A stretch of DNA of 64,000 nucleotides, from assembly GCF_041261205.1 (NCBI RefSeq), contig NZ_JBGCCH010000016.1:124001-188000 (forward strand). Reading direction: 5' to 3'. The notes below the pieces were generated by a model, which was given only the letters and a program-made list of their open reading frames with translations, was not told the DNA's origin and did not search any database. This document shows positions 24,266 through 32,588 of this stretch, one piece after another. Source of the stretch: Catenulispora sp. MAP5-51. Lineage in GTDB: Bacteria > Actinomycetota > Actinomycetes > Streptomycetales > Catenulisporaceae. How positions within the stretch are numbered: the stretch's first letter is position 1; every line of letters begins with the position of its first letter. The position numbers and the translations under genes are program-made.

Positions 24266-25759
24266 CTATACCGGGCCGTAGGAGGGTTCCAAGTTCTGCC
24301 GGGCCTCCGATGCCGCGACGGGTTCGCCGCGGGTGTTGGAGGCGCGCAGCGCGATCACTCCCGCCGCCACCAGACACAGAGCACTGACGAGCAGGGCCCG
24401 TTGGAACCCGGCGGTGAGCGCCTGCGGCAGCGGGGTGTGGGCGGCCAGCAGGCTGCTGGTGCGGCTGGTCGCGATCCCGCTGAACGCCGCCAGCCCGAGC
24501 GCCGACCCGAGCTGGAACGAGGCGGTGATCAGGGCCGCGGCCAGGCCGGCCTGGTCCTCCGGCACGCCCGCGTTCGCGGCCGTCTGCACGCCGGCGTACA
24601 GCAGCCCCAGCCCGACGCCCATGATCGCCAGCGGGACGAGCAGGTTGCCCGCGTAGGTGCCGTGCACCGGGATGCGGGACAGCCACAGGATGCCGCCGGC
24701 GGCGAGCAGCGCGCCGGAGACGATGACGGGACGGGTACCGGTCCGGACGAACATCTCCGTCGCCAGGGTCGAGCCGGCTGCGATGCCGACGCTCACCGGC
24801 AGGTAGCAGAGCCCGGATTCCAGCTGGGAGAAGCCCAGGACGTTCTGCATGTACAGCGTGACGAAGAAGAACATCGAGTAGAACCCGGCCCAGGCGATCA
24901 CCTGCGTGGCGTCGGCTGCGGCCAGTCCCTTGATCCGGAAGATCGACAGCGGCACCAGCGGCTGGGCCCGCCGCCGCTCGTTGGCCAGGAACGCGGCCAT
25001 CAGCACCGCTGAGGCGGCCAGCCCGCCGATCGTGCGGCCCGCGCCCCAGCCCTCGTCCGGCGCCTTCACGACCGTGTAGATCAGCAGCAGCATGGCAACG
25101 GTGGCCAGCACCGCTCCGAGGGCGTCGAAACCGCCCGGCACCGGCCGCCGACCGTGATCGGCCTTCAGGAGCCGGAACGTCCCGGCCAGCACCAGCGCGC
25201 ACAGCGGGAGGCTGACGAAGAACACCCACCGCCAGCCGAGCTCCTCGGTCAGCATTCCGCCGAAGAACAACCCGACCGCCGAGGCCATCCCGCTGATCCC
25301 GGCCCACGCGCCCAGCGCCTTGTGCCGGTCGGAGTCCTGGAAGGCGGTGGTCAGGATGGACAGCGCGGCCGGGGACATCATCGCCGCGCCGAGGCCCTGG
25401 GCGAGCCGGGCGCCGACCAGCAGCCCCTGGCTGTCCGCCAGCCCGCAGGCCAGCGAGGCGGCCGCGAACAGCGTGGTCCCGGCGACCAGCAGCCGCCGTC
25501 GCCCCAGCAGGTCCGCGGCCCGGCCGCCCAGCAGCAGGAACCCGCCGTAGGTGATCAGGTAGCCGCTGACCACCCACTGCAGGTTCTGCACCGAGAAGCC
25601 CAGGTGCGTGCGGATGGTCGGCAGCGCGACGTTCACGATGGCGCCGTCCATGACGTCCAGGAACGTCACCAGGCACAGCAGCGCCAGCGTGGCCTTGCCG
25701 CGCCCGGTCGCCAGGAAGGACCCCGGCGGCGCCGTGGAGGGGTTCATGACATCGCTCAC
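24266..25759 (-). CDS. MFS drug exporter, DHA2 (EmrB/QacA) family
   Basis: 497-residue proton-driven exporter with 14 expected transmembrane segments. The first segment contains the family-typical LVTFLDVMDGAIVNVALPTI; the motif A loop is GRAADLLGRRRLL; motif C-like residues follow in the fifth helix. The GTG start at 25759 overlaps the YCII-gene stop (GTGA) with GGAGG ten bases upstream; ATG 25747 is an alternative. It forms an operon with the YCII protein, divergent from a SigX5-type sigma factor that may control it. Substrate is unknown, most likely a hydrophobic toxin or antibiotic. Confidence 0.9.
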   Translation of the reverse strand: MSDVMNPSTAPPGSFLATGRGKATLALLCLVTFLDVMDGAIVNVALPTIRTHLGFSVQNLQWVVSGYLITYGGFLLLGGRAADLLGRRRLLVAGTTLFAAASLACGLADSQGLLVGARLAQGLGAAMMSPAALSILTTAFQDSDRHKALGAWAGISGMASAVGLFFGGMLTEELGWRWVFFVSLPLCALVLAGTFRLLKADHGRRPVPGGFDALGAVLATVAMLLLIYTVVKAPDEGWGAGRTIGGLAASAVLMAAFLANERRRAQPLVPLSIFRIKGLAAADATQVIAWAGFYSMFFFVTLYMQNVLGFSQLESGLCYLPVSVGIAAGSTLATEMFVRTGTRPVIVSGALLAAGGILWLSRIPVHGTYAGNLLVPLAIMGVGLGLLYAGVQTAANAGVPEDQAGLAAALITASFQLGSALGLAAFSGIATSRTSSLLAAHTPLPQALTAGFQRALLVSALCLVAAGVIALRASNTRGEPVAASEARQNLEPSYGPV

Positions 25760-26055
25760 GACTCGGGGACCTCCATCTCCGGGCCGATCTCGACGCCGCC
25801 GCCGACCCGCAGCACCGGGCAGTCCTTGGCCAGCGCCACCGCGGAGTCCAGGTCCTCGGCGGACACCACGGAGTAGGCGACGAACCGGGAGCCGCCGCCG
25901 CCGACCTCGCCGAGCGAGGCGTACGCGGTCACCGCCTTGCCGACGTCCGCCAGGGCCGGGCCCAGCCCGCGGAACCAGGCCTGCCACTCGGCCGGGGTCC
26001 CGGCGTCGGGCCGGTAGTCGGCGGGAACCCGGAAGGAGAGAACGTACTTGGCCAT
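25756..26055 (-). CDS. YCII-related (DGPF-type) domain protein
   Basis: 99 residues forming a single ferredoxin-like YCII domain (YVLSFRVPADYRPD... VAYSVVSAEDLDSAVALAKD... GGGVEIGPEMEV). Such proteins are small possible enzymes and are often next to ECF sigma-factor genes in actinobacteria. Here it lies between a divergent sigma-factor gene and the coupled DHA2 exporter. The catalytic role is unknown. It starts at ATG 26055, with the repeat-rich promoter region immediately upstream. Confidence 0.82.
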   Translation of the reverse strand: MAKYVLSFRVPADYRPDAGTPAEWQAWFRGLGPALADVGKAVTAYASLGEVGGGGSRFVAYSVVSAEDLDSAVALAKDCPVLRVGGGVEIGPEMEVPES

Positions 26056-26134
26056 GGGTTGTGGTCCTGTTCTGTATCCGGGGCGCGCCCGGACTGGGAG
26101 CGCCTCCAACCGGGTGGACGCCGCCCGGGGCGCG

Positions 26135-26200
26135 AATTGGGCGCGGATTGGGCGCGGATCGGGCGCGGATCGGGCGCGGATTGAGTGCGGATCGGGTGCG
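26135..26200. repeat. Six 11-bp direct repeats in a divergent promoter
   Basis: Six consecutive units of the form GATCGGGCGCG (variants AATTGGGCGCG, GATTGGGCGCG, GATTGAGTGCG, GATCGGGTGCG). The 11-bp period keeps each unit on one face of the helix, and the array sits upstream of both the YCII-exporter operon and the sigma-factor gene, so it may be a regulator-binding array. Confidence 0.75.
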
Positions 26201-26288
26201 CGGCCACCGCCCGATTCCCGGCCCCGCCGGCGTCGGTATCGATAGGCACGCCGAACACCGGAGCCGGAAAGAAGAAAAGCGAGGATGC

Positions 26289-27320
26289 ATGGAGACCACG
26301 GACCTGATCGCCAAGGCGGCCGCCGGCGACCACGACGCGTTCCGCGCACTGGTCGAGCCGCACTCCCACGAGTTGCAGGTGCACTGCTACCGCATCCTGG
26401 GATCCCTGCAGGACGCCGAGGACGCACTCCAGGAGACCCTCGTGTCCGCCTGGCGTAGCCTCGGGGAGTTCGGCCGCCGGTCCTCGATCCGCACCTGGCT
26501 GTACCAGATCGCGACCAACCGCTGCCTGAGCATGCTGCGCGCCGACAGCCGCCGCCCCCGCATCGCCACCGCGCGCCCCGAACCCGCGCTCCCCGACCCG
26601 GCCGGCTCCGGCGACGCCCCGCCCTGGCTGGAGCCGTACCCCGACGTGCTGCTGGACCACCTCGTCGACCAGCGCCCGGGGCCGGAGGCGCGCTACGAGA
26701 GCAGCGAGGCCATCTCACTGGCCTTCATCACGGCCCTGCAACTGCTGCCGCCGCGGCAGCGCGCGGCGCTGGTGCTGCGGGATGTGCTGGGATACCGCGC
26801 GGCCGAGGTGGCGGGGATGCTTGAGACGACGCAGGAGTCGGTGCAGAGTGCGCTCAAGCGGGCTCGGGCGACGGTCGACAGCCATCTCGCGGACTCCGGC
26901 GCCGGCGGCGGCAAGCCCGTGCGCCAGCCCGATACGGCGGTCGAGCAGCGGCTCGTCGCACGGTTCACGGACGCGTTGGAACGCTCTGATCTGGACGCCC
27001 TGATCGAGCTCCTGGTCACGGACGTGCGGCTGTCGATGCCCCCGGTCATGCTCGAGTACCAGGGCATCGAATCGGCCCGACGCCTGTTCACCGCCGTCGT
27101 CTTCCGGCCCGGCCGCGCGTATCGGGTGGTGCCCACGCGCGCCAACGGCCAACCCGCGTTCGGCCTGTACCTGGCGGACCCCCGCGCCGGTGTCTACCGG
27201 GCTTACTCGCTGCTGGTCATCACCACGGCCGGCGATCAGATCACGGTCATCACCGGGTTCCACAACACCGAGATCATGACGCGCTTCGGGATGCCGCGGA
27301 CGCTGCCGGACGCCTGTTGA
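26289..27320 (+). CDS. RNA polymerase sigma factor, SigX5/ECF type with SnoaL-like tail
   Basis: 343 residues. Region 2 is visible in FRALVEPHSHELQVHCYRIL and SLQDAEDALQETLVSAWRSL, region 4 in LPPRQRAALVLRDVLGYRAA and ETTQESVQSALKRARATV. About 130 C-terminal residues form a SnoaL/NTF2-like fold (VARFTDALERSDLDALIELL), the layout of sigma factors that use the tail instead of a separate anti-sigma factor. ATG 26289 has GAGG four bases upstream. It is divergent from a YCII protein and a DHA2 exporter, which it may control together with the 11-bp repeats. Confidence 0.88.
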   Translation: METTDLIAKAAAGDHDAFRALVEPHSHELQVHCYRILGSLQDAEDALQETLVSAWRSLGEFGRRSSIRTWLYQIATNRCLSMLRADSRRPRIATARPEPALPDPAGSGDAPPWLEPYPDVLLDHLVDQRPGPEARYESSEAISLAFITALQLLPPRQRAALVLRDVLGYRAAEVAGMLETTQESVQSALKRARATVDSHLADSGAGGGKPVRQPDTAVEQRLVARFTDALERSDLDALIELLVTDVRLSMPPVMLEYQGIESARRLFTAVVFRPGRAYRVVPTRANGQPAFGLYLADPRAGVYRAYSLLVITTAGDQITVITGFHNTEIMTRFGMPRTLPDAC

Positions 27321-27580
27321 CAGACCGTGCGAACCGCGCCTCGGTGTCCGTCAGCATCCGCGCGCGCTCCTCGGGCGTCCGGTCGGCGACGCGGTCGTAG
27401 TTGACCCAGTTCAGGTCCTTCACGCCGATCTTGCCGAAGGTGCCCTTGAACAGGATCTTCGTCAGCGGGTCGCGGTACCACCAGCGGTAGGCCTTGTCGG
27501 GCGTCGTCATGATCGACAGGACTGTGACGCCCCCGAGGCGCGGCATCAGGGTGCGGAAGGAGTTGCCCTTGGCCTGCGGC
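27274..27580 (-). pseudogene. C-terminal remnant of a flavodoxin-fold NAD(P)H oxidoreductase
   Basis: The minus strand reads RTLMPRLGGVTVLSIMTTPD, then YRWWYRDPLTKILFKGTFGK and a closing ARMLTDTEARFARS, which resembles the last third of NAD(P)H-dependent FMN oxidoreductases. Homology stops near 27570-27590, where the opposite strand starts to resemble MarR. The flavin-binding N-terminal half is absent, so no working enzyme is expected. Family identity is by eye only. Confidence 0.55.
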
Positions 27581-27587
27581 AGCTCCG

Positions 27588-27898
27588 TCGTCGACGCGCA
27601 TCCCGGCCCGCTCAACCAGCAGGCCGTCGCCGACCGCCTGGGCCTGACCAAGGGCACCGTCAGCCGGCAGATCGACGCCGCGGTCGCGGCCGGCCTGAGG
27701 ACCGTCCGGACCGCGCCGCACAACCGGCGCGAGAACGTCATCGGCCTGACGCCGGCCGGCACCGGCCTGGTCCGCCGCGGCGACGCCGCCTTCGAGCGCG
27801 AGAAGTCCGAGACGCTGCCGGCCCTCGCGCCGGACGACCTGGCCGCCGCGATCCGCGTGCTCGCGGCGATGAACGGAGCGCTCGAGCCGGAGGCATAG
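27588..27898 (+). pseudogene. Truncated MarR-family regulator
   Basis: The plus strand encodes PLNQQAVADRLGLTKGTVSR then QIDAAVAAGL and RRENVIGLTPAGTGLVRRGD, the helix-turn-helix and wing of a MarR protein, ending at 27898. The N-terminal dimerisation helices are missing; in-frame upstream sequence (from 27494) is antisense to the oxidoreductase remnant and does not look MarR-like. It could be expressed as a hybrid, but DNA binding would lack the normal dimer interface. Confidence 0.6.
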
Positions 27899-27919
27899 TC
27901 AACCACCAGGGGGGACACC

Positions 27920-28024
27920 ATGGTTCCGATCTGGCGGATGACGTTCACCGTCCTGCGCGTGTTCGGGCCGATCCTGCTGCTGCCCTTCGCGCACTGGGCG
28001 ACCTCGACACTCCCGCCCTGTTAG
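27920..28024 (+). CDS. 34-residue hydrophobic small protein
   Basis: ATG at 27920 is preceded by a strong AGGGGGG Shine-Dalgarno. The peptide reads MVPIWRMTFTVLRVFGPILL, then a further hydrophobic and aromatic stretch ending TLPPC with TAG at 28022-28024. One membrane segment is predicted by eye. It lies just after the truncated MarR gene. No family recognised; support is the ribosome-binding site and composition only. Confidence 0.4.
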   Translation: MVPIWRMTFTVLRVFGPILLLPFAHWATSTLPPC

Positions 28025-28202
28025 GCCGCGCCGCCGCCCAAAAGCCGCCCTCCGCCCCGCGAAGTCGGTAGCGTCGGGGCATGGCAAGATCGGCGCCGAC
28101 GATACTTCGGTGACCGAACATCTTTGCCACCGATGTAGTCTCTGAGCACGCACCGCGGCGGACCGGCCGGCGCGGCCGGAACAAGCAGGGGTGGTCGCTG
28201 CG

Positions 28203-29033
28203 ATGACGTTGGCGTATCTGCCGAGCCCGTCGCAGGGCGTGTGGCATCTGGGCCCGATCCCGATCCGGGCCTATGCGATGTGCATCCTGTTGGGCATCGT
28301 GGTCGCGGTCGTATGGACCGGCCGGCGCTGGGAGGCGCGCGGCGGGCACCACGAGGACGTGGTCGACATCGCGATCTGGGCCGTGCCGTTCGGACTGGTC
28401 GGCGGGCGGCTCTATCACGTGATCACCGATCCGGAGCTGTACTTCAAGGCCGGGGAGGATCCGGTCAAGGCGTTCTACATCTGGGACGGCGGGCTCGGGA
28501 TCTGGGGCGCGGTCGCGCTCGGGGCGGTCGGCGCGTGGATCGGCTGCCGCCGCAAGGGGATCGACCTCGCCGACTTCGCCGACGCCCTGGCGCCCGCCCT
28601 GGCCCTGGCGCAGGCGATCGGCCGCTGGGGCAACTACTTCAACCAGGAGCTGTACGGCCGCCCCTCCGGGCTGCCGTGGGCGATCCGCATCGACCCCTCG
28701 CACCGCCCGCCGAACACCCCGAACGCCGCCTTCTACCAGCCGACCTTCCTGTACGAGTCGATCTGGGACGTCGGCGTGGCCCTGCTGCTGGTCTGGATCG
28801 ACCGCAAGTGGCACCCGAACCGCGGGCGGCTGTTCGCCATATATGTCGCGTTGTACACCGCCGGCCGCGCGGTGGTCGAGGCCCTGCGCGACGACCACGC
28901 CAACCGGTTCCTCGGGCTGCGGGTGAACGACTGGGTCTCGCTGATCGTGTTCCTCGGCGCGCTGGCCTACTTGTGGCTGCGGCGCGACCGGCCGGAAACC
29001 AAGACCGCGAGCACTGAAACCCCCGACGAGTGA
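28203..29033 (+). CDS. lgt: Prolipoprotein diacylglyceryl transferase
   Basis: Membrane enzyme that transfers diacylglycerol from phosphatidylglycerol to the lipobox cysteine, needed by the many lipoproteins in this window. 276 residues with seven expected helices. Family motifs: IPIRAYAMCILLGI near the N-terminus, GGRLYHVI, and the signature GRWGNYFNQELYGRPS containing the conserved Arg and Asn, followed by QPTFLYESIWD. The start ATG 28203 is preferred to GTG 28191, which would abut the AGGGG Shine-Dalgarno. The last codons overlap the PAP2 gene. Confidence 0.96.
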   Translation: MTLAYLPSPSQGVWHLGPIPIRAYAMCILLGIVVAVVWTGRRWEARGGHHEDVVDIAIWAVPFGLVGGRLYHVITDPELYFKAGEDPVKAFYIWDGGLGIWGAVALGAVGAWIGCRRKGIDLADFADALAPALALAQAIGRWGNYFNQELYGRPSGLPWAIRIDPSHRPPNTPNAAFYQPTFLYESIWDVGVALLLVWIDRKWHPNRGRLFAIYVALYTAGRAVVEALRDDHANRFLGLRVNDWVSLIVFLGALAYLWLRRDRPETKTASTETPDE

Positions 29034-29911
29034 GCGGCGGCGAAGCGCCCGGAGCCCGGCTCCGGCGCGTCTTCTCCCCCGGCCGGCAAGGCCGTCCGCG
29101 GCTGTGGACCGAACTGGCCCTGATCGTCATCGGCTACGGCCTGTACTCGGTGACCCGCGACGCGGTCCCCAGCCAGAAGGCGGTCGCCATCCGCCGGGCC
29201 GGGTCGGTCCTGCGCTTCGAGCACCGGCTGCACATCGACATCGAGCTGACGATCAACCACGCGGTCGACAAGGTCACGCCGCTGATCGTCGGCATGAACT
29301 ACTACTACGCGACGCTGCACTTCCTCATCACCATCGGCGTCCTGGTGTGGCTCTACGTCCGCCACCCGCAGGCCTACCGCGCCGAGCGGATCGTCCTGTT
29401 CGTCGTCACGGTGTCCAGCCTGGCCGGCTTCTACTTCTACGCCCTGGCCCCGCCGCGCTTCCTGCCCGGCGCCGGCTTCATCAACACCGTGGTCACGCAC
29501 CACACCTGGGGTTCCTGGGGCAACTCCGGCGTCGACTCGGTCTCCAACCAGTACGCCGCCATGCCCAGCGACCACATCGCCTGGTCCGGCTGGTGCGGGA
29601 TCATGCTCTACCGCTACGCCGGACAGCGCTGGATCCGGATCGCAGGCTTGCTCTACCCGTTGTTCACATTGACCGTCATCCTGGCCACCGGCAACCACTT
29701 CGTGCTCGACGCCGTCGTCGGTGCGCTGAATCTGGGCCTGGCCTTCGGGATCCGCTACGCCGCGACCAGGCTGTGGCGCCGCCGCGCGATCGCAGGGGCC
29801 TTGCTACCGCCGCCGCGCGCACAGCACGACGGTCGCGGGCATGAGGGGGCACTCGGCGAACAGCGCGGCGTCAGCGATCCGGAAACCGCTGTCGAGCAAC
29901 GGGACGGCTAG
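29030..29911 (+). CDS. PAP2-family membrane phosphatase
   Basis: 293-residue integral membrane protein of the PAP2/vanadium-chloroperoxidase superfamily, related to inositol-phosphoryl-ceramide-synthase-like enzymes. Active-site elements: the PSDHIAWSGW stretch (C2-like, conserved His) and GNHFVLDAVVG (C3-like His-Asp). About six hydrophobic segments. The GTG start at 29030 overlaps the lgt stop (GTGA), suggesting a link to lipid or cell-envelope metabolism. The last 100 bases overlap a convergent methyltransferase gene; the C-terminal tail (after about residue 265) is charged and could be extended readthrough. Confidence 0.85.
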   Translation: MSGGEAPGARLRRVFSPGRQGRPRLWTELALIVIGYGLYSVTRDAVPSQKAVAIRRAGSVLRFEHRLHIDIELTINHAVDKVTPLIVGMNYYYATLHFLITIGVLVWLYVRHPQAYRAERIVLFVVTVSSLAGFYFYALAPPRFLPGAGFINTVVTHHTWGSWGNSGVDSVSNQYAAMPSDHIAWSGWCGIMLYRYAGQRWIRIAGLLYPLFTLTVILATGNHFVLDAVVGALNLGLAFGIRYAATRLWRRRAIAGALLPPPRAQHDGRGHEGALGEQRGVSDPETAVEQRDG

Positions 29912-30538
29912 CGCCGAGGAGATGCGCACGCCGCGCCGCCGGATCTGCCGGACGTCCGGCGGGTCCCACGGCGCGACCCCCTGCAGATGCGCCAGCGCCA
30001 GCAGTCCGTCGGCGGCGGTGATCCGGCGCAGCTCGGCCAGCGCCGCCGTCGGCTCCTGCCAGTGGTGCGAGCAGGCCGTACAGGTCACGACGCCGAAGGC
30101 GCCGTCGGCGAAGGGCAGCGCGGCGGAGTCGGCGCGCACGAAGACGCCGCCCTCCCCCGGCCCGGCCATCGCCTGGGCCTGCTCCAGCATCCCGGCCGAG
30201 AGGTCCACGCCGACCAGGTGCGCGTCCGGGAACGCGGCCGCGGCCGTGCGCAGCAGCCGGCCGGTGCCGCAGCCGACGTCCAGGATCCGGCGCGGCGCGT
30301 CCGGCGCCCCGGACGCGAACGCCAGGACCCTGCGATGCAGGCGCGTGTAGAACACGTCCTGCAACGCGCTGGCCTCGTAATCCGGCGCCCAAGCGTCGAA
30401 ACGCCCATCCACGGTTACACGCTGCACGCCCCGCGGACGGCTTGCAAGGGTTCTTCGGAAATACCGTGAGAAACCCGTGAGCAGACCGGTCCGGACCTGG
30501 ACGAACCGGCCCCGGACCGGGTCCCGGCCCAGACTCAA
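29804..30538 (-). CDS. Class I SAM-dependent methyltransferase
   Basis: Up to 244 residues with a Rossmann-fold methyltransferase core: motif I ILDVGCGTGRLLRTAAAAFP, motif II LVGVDLSAGMLEQAQAM, motif IV region FGVVTCTACSHHW. Substrate unknown; the layout resembles ubiquinone/menaquinone-type or small-molecule methyltransferases. The start is uncertain: the reading to 30538 has a basic N-terminus, while GTG 30412 would begin at VDGRFDAWAP, nearer the usual family start. No clear Shine-Dalgarno at either. It overlaps the PAP2 gene end by 108 bp. Confidence 0.82.
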   Translation of the reverse strand: MSLGRDPVRGRFVQVRTGLLTGFSRYFRRTLASRPRGVQRVTVDGRFDAWAPDYEASALQDVFYTRLHRRVLAFASGAPDAPRRILDVGCGTGRLLRTAAAAFPDAHLVGVDLSAGMLEQAQAMAGPGEGGVFVRADSAALPFADGAFGVVTCTACSHHWQEPTAALAELRRITAADGLLALAHLQGVAPWDPPDVRQIRRRGVRISSALAVPLLDSGFRIADAALFAECPLMPATVVLCARRR

Positions 30539-30540
30539 AT

Positions 30541-30576
30541 ACAGCTACAGATACAGCTACAGATACAGCTACAGAT
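30541..30576. repeat. 12-bp tandem repeat downstream of the ABC ATPase
   Basis: Three copies of ACAGCTACAGAT between the methyltransferase start and the ATPase stop codon. AT-richer than its surroundings; no hairpin. Confidence 0.7.
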
Positions 30577-30582
30577 TCAGGT

Positions 30583-31665
30583 TCAGACCACCATCACCGG
30601 AGCGTCGTCCAGCACCACGGCGGCCCGCGCCCCCGGCGCCAGGTCCGCGGCCGCGGCGCTGGGCACGTCGGAGAGCACCTCGGTGCCGTCCGGCAGCACC
30701 GCGGTGATCCGGGTGATCGGGCCGCGGAACCCGGCCTGGCGCACGGTCGCCGCGCCGTCCTCGGCCGGCTCGAAGCGGACCGCCTCGGGCCGGATCAGGA
30801 CCGCGACCTCCCCTCCCGGTCGCGGTCCCGCCGCCTCGCGCACGACGAGGCGGCGGCCGGCCACCTCGACGGTCTGGCCGTCGGCGGCCAGGGTGCCCGG
30901 CAGCCGGTTCATGGTGCCGATGAACTCCGCGACGAAGGCGGTCGCGGGCTCGGCGTAGACCTCGGCCGGTGCGGCGCACTGCTCCAGACGGCCGGCGCGC
31001 ATCACCGCGACCTGGTCCGAGACGCTCAGCGCCTCTTCCTGGTCGTGCGTGACGAACACGGTCGTGATGCCCAGGCGCGTCTGCAGCGAGCGGATCTCCT
31101 CGCGCAGCTGCACCCGGACCACCGCGTCCAGCGCCGACAGCGGCTCGTCCAGCAGCAGCACCCGCGGCTCGATCGCCAGCGCCCGGGCCAGCGCCACGCG
31201 CTGCTGCTGGCCGCCGGACATCTGGTGCGTGTACTTGTCAGCGTGCGCCGACAGGCCGACCAGCTCCAGCAGTTCGCCGGCGCGCTCGCGGCGCTTGGCC
31301 GCGCCCATTCCGCGCATGCGCAGGCCGAATGCGACGTTGTCGCGGGCGTCCAGGTTCGGGAACAGGCTGTAGGACTGGAACACCATGCCCATGTCCCGCT
31401 TGTTCGCCGGGACGCGGGCGATGTCCTGGCCGCCGACGCGCACCTCGCCGCCGTCGCTGTGCTCGAGTCCGGCGATGATGCGCAGCGCCGTGGTCTTGCC
31501 GCAGCCCGAGGGGCCCAGCAGACAGGTCAGCGTGCCGGGCTCGACGGTCAGGTCCAGGCCGTCCAGGGCGGCGACGCCGCCGAAGGAGCGGGTCAGCTTG
31601 ACGAGCTCGACGGAGGGCGCGGAGGTGGTCGCCGCAAGGGCGGGAACGGAAGGGGCGGCGGTCAC
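30583..31665 (-). CDS. ABC importer ATPase, PotA/FbpC-like
   Basis: 360-residue ATPase for a spermidine/putrescine-, iron- or phosphonate-type importer. Walker [18 protein letters not shown]-loop in [12 protein letters not shown], signature [15 protein letters not shown], Walker [14 protein letters not shown], switch His in [12 protein letters not shown]. The C-terminal TOBE domain (about residues 265-360) is present. It is the last gene of the operon binding protein-permease-permease-ATPase; the start overlaps the preceding stop (ATGA-like, 4 nt). Given the polyamine-precursor genes at 1-7.5 kb, polyamine uptake is a reasonable guess, but 2-aminoethylphosphonate or iron cannot be excluded. 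Confidence 0.92.
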   Translation of the reverse strand: MTAAPSVPALAATTSAPSVELVKLTRSFGGVAALDGLDLTVEPGTLTCLLGPSGCGKTTALRIIAGLEHSDGGEVRVGGQDIARVPANKRDMGMVFQSYSLFPNLDARDNVAFGLRMRGMGAAKRRERAGELLELVGLSAHADKYTHQMSGGQQQRVALARALAIEPRVLLLDEPLSALDAVVRVQLREEIRSLQTRLGITTVFVTHDQEEALSVSDQVAVMRAGRLEQCAAPAEVYAEPATAFVAEFIGTMNRLPGTLAADGQTVEVAGRRLVVREAAGPRPGGEVAVLIRPEAVRFEPAEDGAATVRQAGFRGPITRITAVLPDGTEVLSDVPSAAAADLAPGARAAVVLDDAPVMVV

Positions 31666-32588
31666 TGGGCACTCCGCGGGTTTTCGGATTCATCGGACAT
31701 CGGGGACTGGGCGGCCTTGTTCGGCTTCTTGGGCTTCACAGGCTTCTTCGCCCCGCGGCCGCGGCCGAGCTGCGACACCAGCATCAGCAGCAGCCAGGAC
31801 AGGAACAGGATCAGCATCGAGGCGGTGGTCGCGACCTCGCCGTCCTGCTGGCCGGCCTGGTCGGTCCAGATCGGGAAAGTGTTGAGCAGCAACAGGTTCG
31901 CGATGGTGAACTCGCCCAGGGCCAACGCCGCGCCGAGGATGCCGGCCGAGGCGACGGAGGTGCGGATGTTCGGCACCACGACCCGCCACAGCGTGGTCGG
32001 CCAGCTCGCGCCGAGGCTGCGCGCCGCCTCCACCATGGTGGTCAGCGGGATCGCCGACAGGCCGGCGTCCAGCGAGCGGTAGGTGAACGGCAGCGCGAGG
32101 ATCACGTACTCCAGGATCAGGATCCAGGAGGAGCCGGTGATCGCCTGCGGCCAGGACTTGAACGCCCCGAGGATGCCGTTGGCGATGACCACGGCCGGGA
32201 TCGCCATCGGCAGCAGGCAGATGCCCTCGACCAGGCGGCGCAGGTGCGGCAGGCGCAGGTGCAGCCAGGCCATCGTCGGCACCATGAGGACCAGCAGCAG
32301 CAGCACGGTGCCGCCGGCGATCTTCAGCGAGGTCATCAGGTTGGTGGTGAAGCCCTCCTGATGGACCAGGCCGGTCCAGACCGACAGCGTGTGCCCCATG
32401 TTGCGGCGGCTGCCGCCGAGGGTGAAGTCGACCGCGGCGTACAGCGGGATGAAGAAGTAGGCCGCGAACATCAGCAGGAGCAGCGTGCGGCCGACCTTCG
32501 GGCGGCGGCGCGGCGTCCGGCGGCCGGGACTCGCCGTCGCCGGGCTCTGTATGCCCGCACCCGCCGGGTCGGAAATGAGAGCAGTCAC
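31662..32588 (-). CDS. ABC importer permease, PotC-like
   Basis: 308-residue inner-membrane permease with six expected helices. The coupling (EAA-like) loop reads MVEAARSLGASWPTTLWRVV, matching the family. N-terminal 30 residues are Pro/Arg-rich; the C-terminus is a basic tail (GAKKPVKPKKPNKAAQ). GTG start at 32588 overlaps the upstream permease stop (GTGA). Part of the same operon as the ATPase and binding protein. Confidence 0.9.
   Translation of the reverse strand: MTALISDPAGAGIQSPATASPGRRTPRRRPKVGRTLLLLMFAAYFFIPLYAAVDFTLGGSRRNMGHTLSVWTGLVHQEGFTTNLMTSLKIAGGTVLLLLVLMVPTMAWLHLRLPHLRRLVEGICLLPMAIPAVVIANGILGAFKSWPQAITGSSWILILEYVILALPFTYRSLDAGLSAIPLTTMVEAARSLGASWPTTLWRVVVPNIRTSVASAGILGAALALGEFTIANLLLLNTFPIWTDQAGQQDGEVATTASMLILFLSWLLLMLVSQLGRGRGAKKPVKPKKPNKAAQSPMSDESENPRSAQ

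Noticed and set aside
26135-26200. CRISPR array
   Set aside because: Contiguous 11-bp repeats without spacers, unlike CRISPR.
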